The translations under genes and the position numbers were made by a program. The notes under the pieces were generated by a model. It was not told where the DNA came from. It searched no databases and was given only the letters and a program-made list of their open reading frames with translations. Positions 7,250-15,534 of a stretch of 48,832 bases of DNA are shown in pieces; the first letter of the stretch is position 1, and every line of letters starts with the position of its first letter. This DNA comes from CAZDQL01 sp964507325 (GTDB lineage Bacteria; Planctomycetota; UBA1135; GCA-002686595): positions 1 to 48,832 of the forward strand of contig CAZDQL010000045.1 of the NCBI GenBank assembly GCA_964507325.1. The letters are read 5' to 3'.

Positions 7250-9577
7250 ATGCTCCTCCGGACGCTCATCCCGACCCTCCTCGCGTGCACCCTCGGGTGC
7301 GCCCTCGGATGTGGTAGCGCCGAGGCGGATCTCGCCCGCGCGCGCCGGCAGATGGGCTACGGGTACCTCGATCGAGCACTCGCCGTGCTCGAGGGGGTGG
7401 AGGGGGAGGAAGCGCGTGCCCTGCGGCACGAGATCTCGCTCAGGGTCGCGCGCCGGGAGGAGATCCAGACCGAGCTGGAGGCGTGGCGGGCCGGGCGCGG
7501 AGAGCGCTCCGGGGACCAGCTCACCGCCGAGCTGCGCGCCATGCGCGACGTGGAGCGGGACCCCCACGTGCGGGGCGTGATCGAGCTCGAGATCTCCAGC
7601 ACCGCCGACTGGGTGGCGGAGCGCAACGCGCGCCGGCCCTCGGTCAAGGCGAAGCCAGCGCCACGAGAGAGTCCGCCCCCCGTGGCGCAGGAAGGAAGCC
7701 GGGAAGGGCGACCGAAGCCGTGGCAGATCGACCCCCTGCTGGAGGCCCTCTTGGACGAGGTCGAGGTCGCGTGCGCGAACCGCCGCTGGGAGGAAGCGCA
7801 CCGGCTCCTCGAGCAGATGCGATCCGACGCGCCTCGCTACGCCTCCCGGCTGGACCCGCTGCTCGTCGCGGTCGAGTGGAACATGGAGCGGGAGGCCGGC
7901 GAGCGCCCTGAGGAGAGGTTCGAGGAAGCGGCGGTGACGGTGCGGGGCGCTCCCGCGCCGCCGGTGACGCCGGAGGAGCCGGAGCGGGCGAGCGACGCGG
8001 CCGAGCCTGGGCTCTCCGCCGACATCCTCGAGCGCTTGAGCGCCACCGAGCTGGCCGTCGACGCCGTCAAGGCGGAAGGGCGGGGAGACTTCGCCCGGGC
8101 CCAAGAGCTCTGGAACGCGGCCGCCGCGAGGATGGCGGTCGAGACGGAGCGCTCGCGCTACGAGCTGCGCGCCCAGGTCGCCGGCCTGCGCCAGGCGCTG
8201 CGCGGGGAGTTGTCGATCGACTCCGACCGGAACTGGTGGGACCTGACCTGGGAGGAGCTGCGCCTCCTGGCCGAGGAGGTCGAGCTCTCCCCCGAGGCGC
8301 AGGTGGGGCTCGCGATCGAGAAGCTCGACCGCGGGCGAGCCGACGGTCCTCGGGGGGGCTTCGCCGACCTGCAGCGCCTGCTGGGGCGCGGTCTACTCGA
8401 CCAGCGCACCTGTTGGGCCCTGATCGCCGGCACGCGCGGCGAGCCGGTGCCGGCGGGGGGGTACCGCTGGAGTCGCGGCGAGTGGATCTCCGAGCTGGAC
8501 CTGGAGCGCTCCCGGATCGGCACCGAGATCGAGCTCCTGGGCCAGCGCCTCGCGCGCGGGGACGCCCCTGAGCGGGACGCGGCCCTGGCGGCCCTGATCC
8601 ATCACGTGCGCGACGGCTCGGCCCTGGCGGACGAGCTCCTGAGGGAGGCGCTCACCGAGCGCCGCCGCCGCATTATCGAAGCGATCGAGCGCGGCCGCAC
8701 CCTGGAGCAGCTCGAGCAAGTCGCCCACCTGCGCAGCGAGCTCGACGCCCGTCGCGCCGAGGCCCTCGAGCTGATCTTCGACCTCGAGCGCTACTTCTAC
8801 CCCTTCGATCCGCCCACCGATCCCGAGCGCTCGATCTCCGACTACCTGGAGGTCCAGCAGGAGGTCGACCGCCGGGTGGCGGCCGTGCGGAAGCGCTGGG
8901 AGCGACCGCTGCGAGTGAAGTTGCCCACCTCCTTCCGCTCCGCCCTGGAGGACCTGGAGTGGCTCTCCGCTCACAGCCAGCGCCTGCCCGACGCCCGGGT
9001 CGCTCCCGAGGCCTGGCCGGAGTGGATCGGGGGATTGGATCCCGAAGAAGCGGTCAGCGACGTGCGCACCTTCGCCTGGACCGCGGAGGAGCGCAGCCGG
9101 CTCGCCTGCGACCGCGCCCTGCGCGCCTACAACCGGTCGCGCTGGGAGGCCGACGGGAGCGACCTCTTCGTGTCGGAGCAGAGGCAGGTCCGCATCACCA
9201 ACGACTACCGCGCGATGATGGGACGCCGCGCCCTGGCCTGGAATCCCCACATCCAGGCAGCCGCGCGCGTACATTCGACCTACATGGCCGACACGGGCCG
9301 CTTCGGCCACAACCAGCCCGAGAATCCCGAACAGCGCACCCCCATCGATCGCATGCGACGCGCGGGGTACGCCCTTGGTCGGGGGGAGAACTGCCACGCG
9401 GGTGACACCAGCCCGGCGGGCGCTCACGGGTCCTGGGTGACATCCTCCGCCCACCACCGTAACCTCCTGGAGAAGAGCTACCGAGAGATGGCGAGCGCAT
9501 TGGTGGGCATCTACTGGACCCAAGACTTCGGTATCGGAACCGACTTCGAGAAGGAGCTGCACGAATGGTGCGACTGA
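7250..9577 (+). CDS. Exported lipoprotein with C-terminal CAP/SCP domain
   Basis: This is a 775-residue protein. The N-terminus is a lipoprotein-type signal with possible lipobox cysteines at 13, 17 and 21. Residues of about 25-600 are charged, Arg/Glu-rich and mostly helical, with Trp/Glu-rich stretches that may form TPR-like or coiled segments. The last ~150 residues form a CAP/SCP (CAP superfamily) domain: NDYRAMMGRRALAWNPHIQ, HSTYMADTGRFGHNQP, GENCHAG and the C-terminal WTQDFG. His residues are in the expected cavity positions. Bacterial CAP proteins are secreted or surface-bound, and their function is mostly unknown. The gene overlaps the FHA-like gene by 13 bp, so the two products are probably made together. 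Confidence 0.8.
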   Translation: MLLRTLIPTLLACTLGCALGCGSAEADLARARRQMGYGYLDRALAVLEGVEGEEARALRHEISLRVARREEIQTELEAWRAGRGERSGDQLTAELRAMRDVERDPHVRGVIELEISSTADWVAERNARRPSVKAKPAPRESPPPVAQEGSREGRPKPWQIDPLLEALLDEVEVACANRRWEEAHRLLEQMRSDAPRYASRLDPLLVAVEWNMEREAGERPEERFEEAAVTVRGAPAPPVTPEEPERASDAAEPGLSADILERLSATELAVDAVKAEGRGDFARAQELWNAAAARMAVETERSRYELRAQVAGLRQALRGELSIDSDRNWWDLTWEELRLLAEEVELSPEAQVGLAIEKLDRGRADGPRGGFADLQRLLGRGLLDQRTCWALIAGTRGEPVPAGGYRWSRGEWISELDLERSRIGTEIELLGQRLARGDAPERDAALAALIHHVRDGSALADELLREALTERRRRIIEAIERGRTLEQLEQVAHLRSELDARRAEALELIFDLERYFYPFDPPTDPERSISDYLEVQQEVDRRVAAVRKRWERPLRVKLPTSFRSALEDLEWLSAHSQRLPDARVAPEAWPEWIGGLDPEEAVSDVRTFAWTAEERSRLACDRALRAYNRSRWEADGSDLFVSEQRQVRITNDYRAMMGRRALAWNPHIQAAARVHSTYMADTGRFGHNQPENPEQRTPIDRMRRAGYALGRGENCHAGDTSPAGAHGSWVTSSAHHRNLLEKSYREMASALVGIYWTQDFGIGTDFEKELHEWCD

Positions 9578-10884
9578 TCGTCCAGAGTGGCGAAGGGACT
9601 CGCCGCTTCAAGCTGGGTGAGGGCAAGCTGACCCTGGGCAGCGGCGAGCGGGCGACCCTGACCGTCGAGAGCGACGTCCTGGAAGAGGTGCACGCGGTGA
9701 TCGAGGTCACCGAGGAGGAGGTCCGGCTGACCGCCCGTCCCGGCTCGACCCCACCTGTTCTCCGCGGCCGCAAGCTCAGCGGCTCGGTCCTGATGACGCC
9801 CGGCGTGGCGATCACCATAGGGGACGTGAAGATCGCCCTCGAACGGGAGAAGGAGGCCGCGGCTGCCCCGGGCGCCTCCAGGGCCAAGGGCTCCAAGGGC
9901 TCCAAGAAAGGGGCCCGCCGCTCGCGTGCGCAGGGCGTCGAGGCCAAGCGGCGCACCATCAAGAAGAGCCTGCCCACCTGGGCGATCATCGCCATCATCC
10001 TGGGGGTGGTGGGGATCGGCCTCTTCTTCCTGCAGGGAGCGGCGCAGTACATGGGCCTTGAGGGCTTCTCGGAGAAGGCCAGCAAGCTGCGCATCGAAGA
10101 GGCGCTCGACGCTCGAGAACACGGCACGGCCCGGCTGGAGTTCGAGCGGGTCGAGCGCAACTGGGACGGCCTCAGTCAGAAGTGGAAGGACACCTTCGGC
10201 GGCCTGCGCACCAGGGTCGAGGAGCTCGACCGCGAGGTCAAGGACGCCAAACTCATCCGCGACGGCAACGACGTCTTGGAGAAGCGCATCAAAGGGTTCA
10301 TAGACAAGAAGCTGAAGAACCCCAGCCGCCCCGCCGCGCGGGTTCTGATCAAGCGCATCCAGGACTTCCGCGAGAAGTTCCCCGGCCACCCCGAGCTCGA
10401 ATGGTGCGACCGCACCGAAGCCCGCTGGCGGCCGGTGGCCCAGCTCGAGCAGCCGTCGAACTGGGCGGACATCGACTTCGAGGTGACCATCCTCCTCGCC
10501 GGCAAGCCCACCAACTACAAGCAGGTCTTCGCCCTGATGAACGAGTTCATCGGGCGGGCGACCTCCCCTGACCTCGAGAGTGCCGAGGCGCGCCTCGCGG
10601 AGCTGAAGAAGGCGCGCCAGACGTACTTCGATGATTCGCTGAGCAGGGCCCAGACGATGCGGATGAACGGGGAGCTGCACAATTCGATCGAGTGGATGGT
10701 GCAACTCGTGATCAAGATCGGCGACGGGGAGATGTCGAACCGAGCCGCCGAGGAACTGATCAAGATCCCCGGGGTGGAGGCTCCCATGGCCGGCTACAAG
10801 AAGTCGCGCCCGGACACCTTCGCCGAGATGATGAAGAACCCGATCCTGAAGGGCTTCGCCGCGGAGAAGGGCCTCCAGGAGTAG
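9565..10884 (+). CDS. Membrane protein with N-terminal FHA-like domain
   Basis: This is a 439-residue protein. Residues 1-95 look like a forkhead-associated beta-sandwich: a LTLGSGERATLTVES strand pair, then VHAVIEV, where FHA domains carry the phosphothreonine-contacting Ser/His turn. The usual GR...S signature is weak, so phosphopeptide binding is uncertain. A Lys/Ser/Gly-rich linker follows, then one membrane helix (about 134-156). The rest is a charged helical domain that may hold TPR-like pairs, so the FHA-like part is probably cytoplasmic and the helical part external. The ATG lies inside the end of the CAP-lipoprotein gene (13-bp overlap). It is the last gene of the plus-strand operon; a GTCAGG/CCTGAC hairpin (10893-10917) follows. 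Confidence 0.72.
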   Translation: MVRLIVQSGEGTRRFKLGEGKLTLGSGERATLTVESDVLEEVHAVIEVTEEEVRLTARPGSTPPVLRGRKLSGSVLMTPGVAITIGDVKIALEREKEAAAAPGASRAKGSKGSKKGARRSRAQGVEAKRRTIKKSLPTWAIIAIILGVVGIGLFFLQGAAQYMGLEGFSEKASKLRIEEALDAREHGTARLEFERVERNWDGLSQKWKDTFGGLRTRVEELDREVKDAKLIRDGNDVLEKRIKGFIDKKLKNPSRPAARVLIKRIQDFREKFPGHPELEWCDRTEARWRPVAQLEQPSNWADIDFEVTILLAGKPTNYKQVFALMNEFIGRATSPDLESAEARLAELKKARQTYFDDSLSRAQTMRMNGELHNSIEWMVQLVIKIGDGEMSNRAAEELIKIPGVEAPMAGYKKSRPDTFAEMMKNPILKGFAAEKGLQE

Positions 10885-10892
10885 CCCGCGCC

Positions 10893-10917
10893 CCTGACCG
10901 TCGCCGGCGCAGTCAGG
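10893..10917. terminator. Hairpin between convergent genes
   Basis: CCTGAC and GTCAGG pair around an inner CGCCGGCG in the 28-bp gap between the convergent FHA-like and GT4 genes. It overlaps the GT4 stop codon. No T-run is present, so terminator function is only inferred from position. Confidence 0.3.
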
Positions 10918-11971
10918 CCACCAGAGCCTCGGAGTAGGCCTGGGCCAGGAGCTCGGTGTACTCCCCTTCGCGCAGGATGCGGGCCCGGTGGCGCGCGCGC
11001 GCGTCCGCGCCGAGGGCGGTGGCGCGTTCGGGGTCGTCCAGGAGATCCTCCAGGGCCTCCGCCAACCGTGGCGCGTCGCCGCGCTCCACGATGCGCCCGT
11101 CGAGTCCGTCCTCCACCAGCTCGAAGGCCCCCTGGGTGGCGGAGAGGATCGAGGGGCGCCCGAGGGCCAGGGCCTGATGGGTCAGCCAGCCGGGGGTGCC
11201 CCCCCGGCGCGGACAGACGTACACGTCCAGCTCCGCGAGGAGCCGCTCCAGGGCCGGGCCGGAGGGAGCGGTGATGCTGACCTCCTCCTCGATCGCCAGC
11301 TCGCGGGCCCTGCGCCGCAGGGTCGACTCCTCGGGCCCCTCTCCGAAGAGGAAGAGGTGCAGACCGATCCCGCGACCGAGCAGCGCGCGCCCCGCCTCGA
11401 GCAGGAGGTCCGCACCGAACTCCGCCGTCAGGGCGCCCGCGCAGCCGACCCGGGGGGGATCGCCGCTCGAGAAGGCGGAGCGCGCCGGTGTGGGAGTGGC
11501 CACGAGGTGCGGCAGCAGGCGCATGCGCTCCCGCGGCAGCCCGCCCCGGTTCACCGCCCCCTCCTCGAGGGTGCGGCAGGGCAGGATCACCCCGCGCAGG
11601 TGGGGATGGCTCCAAGGGAGTTTCGACAGCGTCGGTCCCGCGAGCTCGAGGAGGTGCGACCGCCCCAGGCGCGCGGCGAGGGGCGCCAGCCCGGCGCCGA
11701 TCACGTGCACCAGCTCCACTTCGAGGCGCGCCGCCAGCCGGCGCGCCCGTGCGATCGCGAAGGGCGCGCGCAGTCCGCGCGCCAGGGGTGCCTCGAGGTG
11801 CAGGACCGCCCCCGCCGCCTGGACCTCGTCCGCGCGGGCCCCGGCGTCCGCCAGCACGTGCACCTCGACGCCGCGGGCGACCAGGGAGGCGACCGCGGTC
11901 CGCAGGCGCTCGGTGGCGCTCGACAGCCCGAGGCTCGCCTGCACGAAGAGGATCCTGGAGGGGGCCGCCAC
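10913..11971 (-). CDS. GT4-type glycosyltransferase
   Basis: This 352-residue protein starts at a GTG and has a GT-B fold of the glycosyltransferase family 4 type. The N-terminal domain begins RILFVQASLGLSSATERL. The C-terminal nucleotide-sugar domain includes GCAGALTAEFGADLLLEA, an LFGEGPEE turn and the region near residue 255 (CPRRGGTPGWLTHQALALG). The last includes the usual position of the conserved Glu of E-x7-E, here less canonical. A FELVEDGLDGRIVERGD stretch matches the usual end of the active site. It is the last gene of a minus-strand LPS operon, 31 bp after the acyltransferase, so it probably adds a sugar to LPS or another surface glycan. Donor and acceptor are unknown. Confidence 0.87.
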   Translation of the reverse strand: MAAPSRILFVQASLGLSSATERLRTAVASLVARGVEVHVLADAGARADEVQAAGAVLHLEAPLARGLRAPFAIARARRLAARLEVELVHVIGAGLAPLAARLGRSHLLELAGPTLSKLPWSHPHLRGVILPCRTLEEGAVNRGGLPRERMRLLPHLVATPTPARSAFSSGDPPRVGCAGALTAEFGADLLLEAGRALLGRGIGLHLFLFGEGPEESTLRRRARELAIEEEVSITAPSGPALERLLAELDVYVCPRRGGTPGWLTHQALALGRPSILSATQGAFELVEDGLDGRIVERGDAPRLAEALEDLLDDPERATALGADARARHRARILREGEYTELLAQAYSEALVA

Positions 11972-12002
11972 GGGGGAACCCTCGCGCGGCTTCCCGCGGA
12001 GG

Positions 12003-12989
12003 TCAAGGCCCAGCCCGGTCCTCGTCCCCGCCAGCCAGGTCCCGGCGCCGCCGCTCGGCCAAGGGCAGGATCTCGTATTCGCCCGGGGCCGTCCGCCAGC
12101 GGTGCTGGTGCCAGGCCCACTGCTCCGGGTCGGCGCGTATCCAGCGCTCGAAGAGGCGGTTCTGGCGCTGCAGGAGGTCGCGGCGCGCGGCCCTCGGCTC
12201 CAGGCTGGGATCGAGCTCCAGGGGCTCGTCTGCGAAGAGGGTGTAGCCGCCCCGCGGAGAGGCCACGCAGCGCAGGGGCAGGAGCGGAGCCCGCGCCGCC
12301 CGCACCAGGGCGGCGGGGGCGGTCATCGTCAGGGCGGGCCGGCCGAAGAAGGGGAGGAACTCCCCGTCGAGGCGGCGCACCTCCAGGTCGCTGAGGATCC
12401 CGAGCACCTCTCCCCGCCGCAGCACCTCGAGCATGCGCCGCGGGGGCGCGTCCTGCGGGATCGTCTCCACCCCGTGGGCGCGACGCATCTCGATCAGCCA
12501 ATCGCTGGCCGGATCGCGCGGACGGCGCAGGCCCACCACCGCTCCCCGCTGTCCGCGCCGGCCGAGGCGCGCGGCGAGCAGCTCCCAGTTGCCGATGTGC
12601 GCGGTGACGACCAGCGCGCCGCGGCCGCCGGCCAGGGCGGCGTCCAGGTGCTCGATCGAAGGGTCGAGGCGCACCTCCTCGTCGAGCCACCGCGAACGCG
12701 GGTCAGCGGGCCCCCGCGCCCCGCTCAGGCGCCCCCACTCCCGGAAGAGCCGCGCGGAGTGGCGGAAGACACCGCGCAGGATCCGCTCCCGCGCCTCTTC
12801 GTCGAGCTCCTCGCCATACGCGAACTCCAGGTTGCGTCGCGCCCGCTCCCCCATTCGCCCGCGCCGAGCCAGGGCCGCCGCCCCGAGCAGCACCGGAGCG
12901 GTGACGGCCCGCGGGAGGGCCCCCGCGACCCGCGTCAAGGCCCCCAGGGCGCGCGCGCGGATCCGCCGTCGCAGAGGACTGTCAGCCAC
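12003..12989 (-). CDS. LpxL/HtrB-type lipid A acyltransferase
   Basis: This 328-residue protein belongs to the lysophospholipid/lauroyl acyltransferase family, which adds secondary acyl chains to lipid A at the inner membrane. VVTAHIGNWE holds the catalytic HX4E pair (His131, Glu136). FFGRPALTMTAPAALVRAARAP is the usual substrate-side segment, and a C-terminal QWAWHQHRW resembles the WxxxHRRW end of LpxL. The start GTG at 12989 overlaps the upstream kinase-like gene by 8 bp, indicating translational coupling. A longer in-frame start at 13139 would lie inside the kinase gene and was rejected. With the neighbouring glycosyltransferase and kinase it forms an LPS-modifying operon. Confidence 0.88.
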   Translation of the reverse strand: MADSPLRRRIRARALGALTRVAGALPRAVTAPVLLGAAALARRGRMGERARRNLEFAYGEELDEEARERILRGVFRHSARLFREWGRLSGARGPADPRSRWLDEEVRLDPSIEHLDAALAGGRGALVVTAHIGNWELLAARLGRRGQRGAVVGLRRPRDPASDWLIEMRRAHGVETIPQDAPPRRMLEVLRRGEVLGILSDLEVRRLDGEFLPFFGRPALTMTAPAALVRAARAPLLPLRCVASPRGGYTLFADEPLELDPSLEPRAARRDLLQRQNRLFERWIRADPEQWAWHQHRWRTAPGEYEILPLAERRRRDLAGGDEDRAGP

Positions 12990-14211
12990 CCTCGAGTTCC
13001 GCCAGGATGCGGGCCGCCTCCCCCCGGGTCCCCCGCAGGGCGCCGGCGAAGGCGCGAGCGAACGTCCCGGGCGCCGCGATCTCGAGCTCATCGAGCAGGG
13101 ATCGGACGGGAGAGAGGTCAGCCAGGTCGTCGTGGGCACCCAGACCTCCCCCCGCGATCAGAACCGCGCCATCGGGTGCGACCGCCAGGGATTCGGCCCC
13201 TCCTCGCAGGCGCAGGGCACGGTCGTGCAGGGCGCCGAGAGCGCGGCCGAGCTCTGCCGGATCGGGGTGGCATCCCGGATCGGCGAGGGAGCGCAGCGGC
13301 CCCAGGACCTGGAACACCGCCCGCGGCCGGGGCGCGTGGATCAACGCCACGGGCCGCTCGCTCGCCAGCCGGTGCATGGTGCAGCGCGCCGCGCGCTCCC
13401 AGCGCGCGCGCAGTCCCTCGAGGGAGGATCCGTCGAGGGCCACGTACCCGGTCGGGGGGGGGTCCCGCCCCAGATCGTCCAGGAGCTCGGAGGGCAGATC
13501 GCGGCGCAGCAGGCCGCGCAGCGGCCCCCGTTCGACGATCCGGAGGGCCCCGCTCTCCCGCCAGTAGCGCCGCACCCGCCGCGCCACCACGCTGCGTCGC
13601 CGCCGCCGCGCGGCCTGCTCCAGCTCCTCGGTCGCCTCGGGACCCGGCGATCGGGAGCAAGCGGCGCGGAACGCGATCAGAGCGCGCGCGCGAAACCCGG
13701 CGGGATCCCGCTCGCGCACCCCCGCCGCGGTGACCACCAAGATGCGCCGCGGGTCGGGGAACGCTCCGAAGCGCAGGTGCGCCGCGTCCACCAGGACCGC
13801 CCGCCCCTGACTGTCGAAGAGCACGTTGCCCGCGTGCAGGTCCCGGTGATCGACCCCCGCTTCCACCAGGGCCGCCAGGAGCCGCCCCAACCGCGCCCCC
13901 ACCCGCCCGGGCGCGATCGGCCAGGGGGCTCGCCCATCGAGGAGGAGGTCCAGGGAGACCGCGCCCTCGATCGCGTCGAGGACCAGCTCCCAGCTCCCCC
14001 CCCGTCGCGAGAGGTCGACGACCCGCGGAACGGGCAGCCCCAGGGCCGCCAGGCGCTCGAGCCCGGCGCGTTCCCGCAGGGCGCGCCGGTGGTCCCCCAG
14101 CCGGCGCAGGCCGGGGGCGTGGAAGCGCTTCACGACCCGTGAGAGGCCGTCGACGGTCTCGACGCGGACCGTGCGTTTGGAGCTCTCCTTGAGGATCCGG
14201 ACCTGGGCCAC
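12982..14211 (-). CDS. Double LPS-kinase-like protein: active-looking N half, degenerate C half
   Basis: This is a 409-residue protein. The N-terminal half looks like an active Kdo/WaaP-type kinase: Lys28 in VVKRFH, the catalytic loop HRDLHAGN (122-129, Asp124) and VLVDAAH (139-145) in place of the metal-binding DFG. The second half repeats the same plan in weakened form. ELGRALGALHDRALRLRGG sits where a catalytic loop is expected, AVAPDGAVLIAGGG where the metal site should be, then AHDDLADL, but no catalytic Asp remains. It is therefore probably a duplicated or fused kinase with a pseudokinase partner. The GTG start follows the TANNNT spacing pattern; an in-frame ATG at 14220 overlaps the -10 box. 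It is the first gene of the operon with the acyltransferase and GT4 genes. Confidence 0.7.
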   Translation of the reverse strand: MAQVRILKESSKRTVRVETVDGLSRVVKRFHAPGLRRLGDHRRALRERAGLERLAALGLPVPRVVDLSRRGGSWELVLDAIEGAVSLDLLLDGRAPWPIAPGRVGARLGRLLAALVEAGVDHRDLHAGNVLFDSQGRAVLVDAAHLRFGAFPDPRRILVVTAAGVRERDPAGFRARALIAFRAACSRSPGPEATEELEQAARRRRRSVVARRVRRYWRESGALRIVERGPLRGLLRRDLPSELLDDLGRDPPPTGYVALDGSSLEGLRARWERAARCTMHRLASERPVALIHAPRPRAVFQVLGPLRSLADPGCHPDPAELGRALGALHDRALRLRGGAESLAVAPDGAVLIAGGGLGAHDDLADLSPVRSLLDELEIAAPGTFARAFAGALRGTRGEAARILAELEGG

Positions 14212-14218
14212 GGGGGGC

Positions 14219-14224
14219 ATTCTA
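14219..14224 (-). promoter_or_regulatory. -10 element TAGAAT of the minus-strand LPS operon
   Basis: Read on the minus strand, TAGAAT ends 7 nt before the GTG at 14211. The ATG at 14220 lies within this hexamer, which argues for the downstream GTG as the true leaderless start. Confidence 0.5.
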
Positions 14225-14254
14225 GTGACCCCACCCCCCAGGACGTGGTGGCTT

Positions 14255-14452
14255 CTGAACTGCCCCCCTTCAATGGGCACATCTGGGGGCCTCCCGACGC
14301 AATTCCGCTGCCACCAAGGACTTCCAGCGATTCTCCCTCGGAGCAGGCCCTCCTGCGCGCCGGGAACAGCCGCTTGGCCGGCTCGAGGGGCGATTCGCCG
14401 CCGGGACGCTGGTACCGAGGTGTGGGGTGCCCACTGAAGGGGGGCAGTTCAG
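14255..14452. mobile_element. 198-bp MITE-like element with 26-bp terminal inverted repeats
   Basis: Bases 14255-14280 and 14427-14452 are inverted copies of each other with one mismatch in 26. The ends read (C)TGAACTGCCCCC, like the tips of many IS3-family elements. The 146 bp between them encode no transposase. A GGCTTC hexamer lies on both sides (14250-14255 and 14455-14460), but its offset at the right end leaves a target duplication unproven. The element fills the gap between the two divergent LPS operons, and its right tip abuts the -10 box of the lptF-like gene. Confidence 0.7.
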
Positions 14453-14458
14453 TAGGCT
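14453..14458 (+). promoter_or_regulatory. -10 element TAGGCT of the lptF-lptG operon
   Basis: TAGGCT begins directly after the inverted repeat of the MITE-like element and ends 8 nt before the GTG at 14467. Any -35 contacts would lie inside the element. Confidence 0.45.
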
Positions 14459-14466
14459 TCGCGGCG

Positions 14467-15534
14467 GTGAAGCTCGAGCGCTACATCCTGCGCCAGCTAG
14501 CGGTCGCCCTGGCCTTCTCCGTGGGCGGGATCCTCTTCGTGGCCCTCCCCGGGATCGCGGTGGGGGCGATCCACCGCCTGCCTTCAGCTTCGGCGGGCTA
14601 TCTCCTGCGCTACCTCTCCCTCTCGACGCAGAACCTGGTGCCCTACGTGCTACCGATCTGCTTCCTCTTGGCGACGGTCGCGACCTACGGGCGGCTGGCC
14701 GCCGATCGGGAGTGGGTCGCCGTGCAGATGGCGGGGGTGCGGCCGGGGCGCATGCTGGTTCCCGCGCTGGCTGTGGGGGTGGTGTTGGCGGTCTTCACCC
14801 TGTGGCTCCTTTCGATGGTGCTCCCCCATGGCAAGGTGCGGGCGCGGACGCTGGTCATCGAGGCCACCTCCTCCGCCCTCTCCAATCTGGGTCCCGGCCG
14901 CACGAGCCTGTCTCACGGGGACGTGATCCTCGAGGCCCTGTGGCACGATCCCGAGACGGGAGACCTGCACGAGGTCTTCATCCGGGAGGAGCGCGAGGGT
15001 CCCGCCTCGCGCCGGGACCTGCACGCCAAGCGCGCCCACGTCACCGTCGAGGGATCGGTGCTGCACGCACGGCTCTACGATCTCTACATCGTCGAGCCGG
15101 GGGCCCAGACGAGCCAGACGTACTCCGAAGAGGTCGAGCTGATCCGGCCCCTGCCCGACCCCTGGAAGCCCAGCTACCGTCCCCGCTACCTCTCGAGCTT
15201 GGAGATGTACCGGCAGCTCGAGGAGGGGGAGGTGCAGGAGCGCTACGTCCTGCCCTACCGCTTCGAGCTGCACTACCGCGCGGCGCTCTCGACGGCCTTC
15301 CTCCTCTTCGCCCTGCTCGGGGCGGCCACCGGGCTGATCCTGCGGCGGGGGACCCAGCTCGGGGCGCTGGCGGTCTCGTCGGGGTACTCCTTGATCTACT
15401 ACCTGCTCCAGATGCAGCTCGCCAAGGACCTGGGCACCGACGGCACCCTCCATCCGGCCTTGGCGGCCTGGTTCCCGGTCGGCGTGGGGGCGGTCGTCGC
15501 CGTCCCCCTGTTGCGGAGGGCCCTGAGACGATGA
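14467..15534 (+). CDS. lptF: LptF/LptG-family LPS export permease, first subunit
   Basis: This is a 355-residue inner-membrane protein. There are helices near residues 8-35, 50-80 and 97-120, then a large periplasmic domain (about 125-275), then three C-terminal helices. LERYILRQL at the N-terminus and TYGRLAADREWVAVQMAGV are typical of the YjgP/YjgQ (LptF/LptG) family, which with the ATPase LptB extracts LPS and passes it to the periplasmic bridge. The GTG start follows the promoter spacing pattern and removes a spurious N-terminal extension over the MITE-like element. It is coupled to the next gene by an ATGA overlap. Which of the pair is LptF and which LptG is tentative. Confidence 0.85.
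   Translation: MKLERYILRQLAVALAFSVGGILFVALPGIAVGAIHRLPSASAGYLLRYLSLSTQNLVPYVLPICFLLATVATYGRLAADREWVAVQMAGVRPGRMLVPALAVGVVLAVFTLWLLSMVLPHGKVRARTLVIEATSSALSNLGPGRTSLSHGDVILEALWHDPETGDLHEVFIREEREGPASRRDLHAKRAHVTVEGSVLHARLYDLYIVEPGAQTSQTYSEEVELIRPLPDPWKPSYRPRYLSSLEMYRQLEEGEVQERYVLPYRFELHYRAALSTAFLLFALLGAATGLILRRGTQLGALAVSSGYSLIYYLLQMQLAKDLGTDGTLHPALAAWFPVGVGAVVAVPLLRRALRR

Noticed and set aside
14245..14466. N-terminal extension of the lptF-like gene reaching into the inverted repeats
   Set aside because: The extension translates the MITE-like element, the LptF homology begins at the GTG at 14467, and the promoter spacing supports that start.
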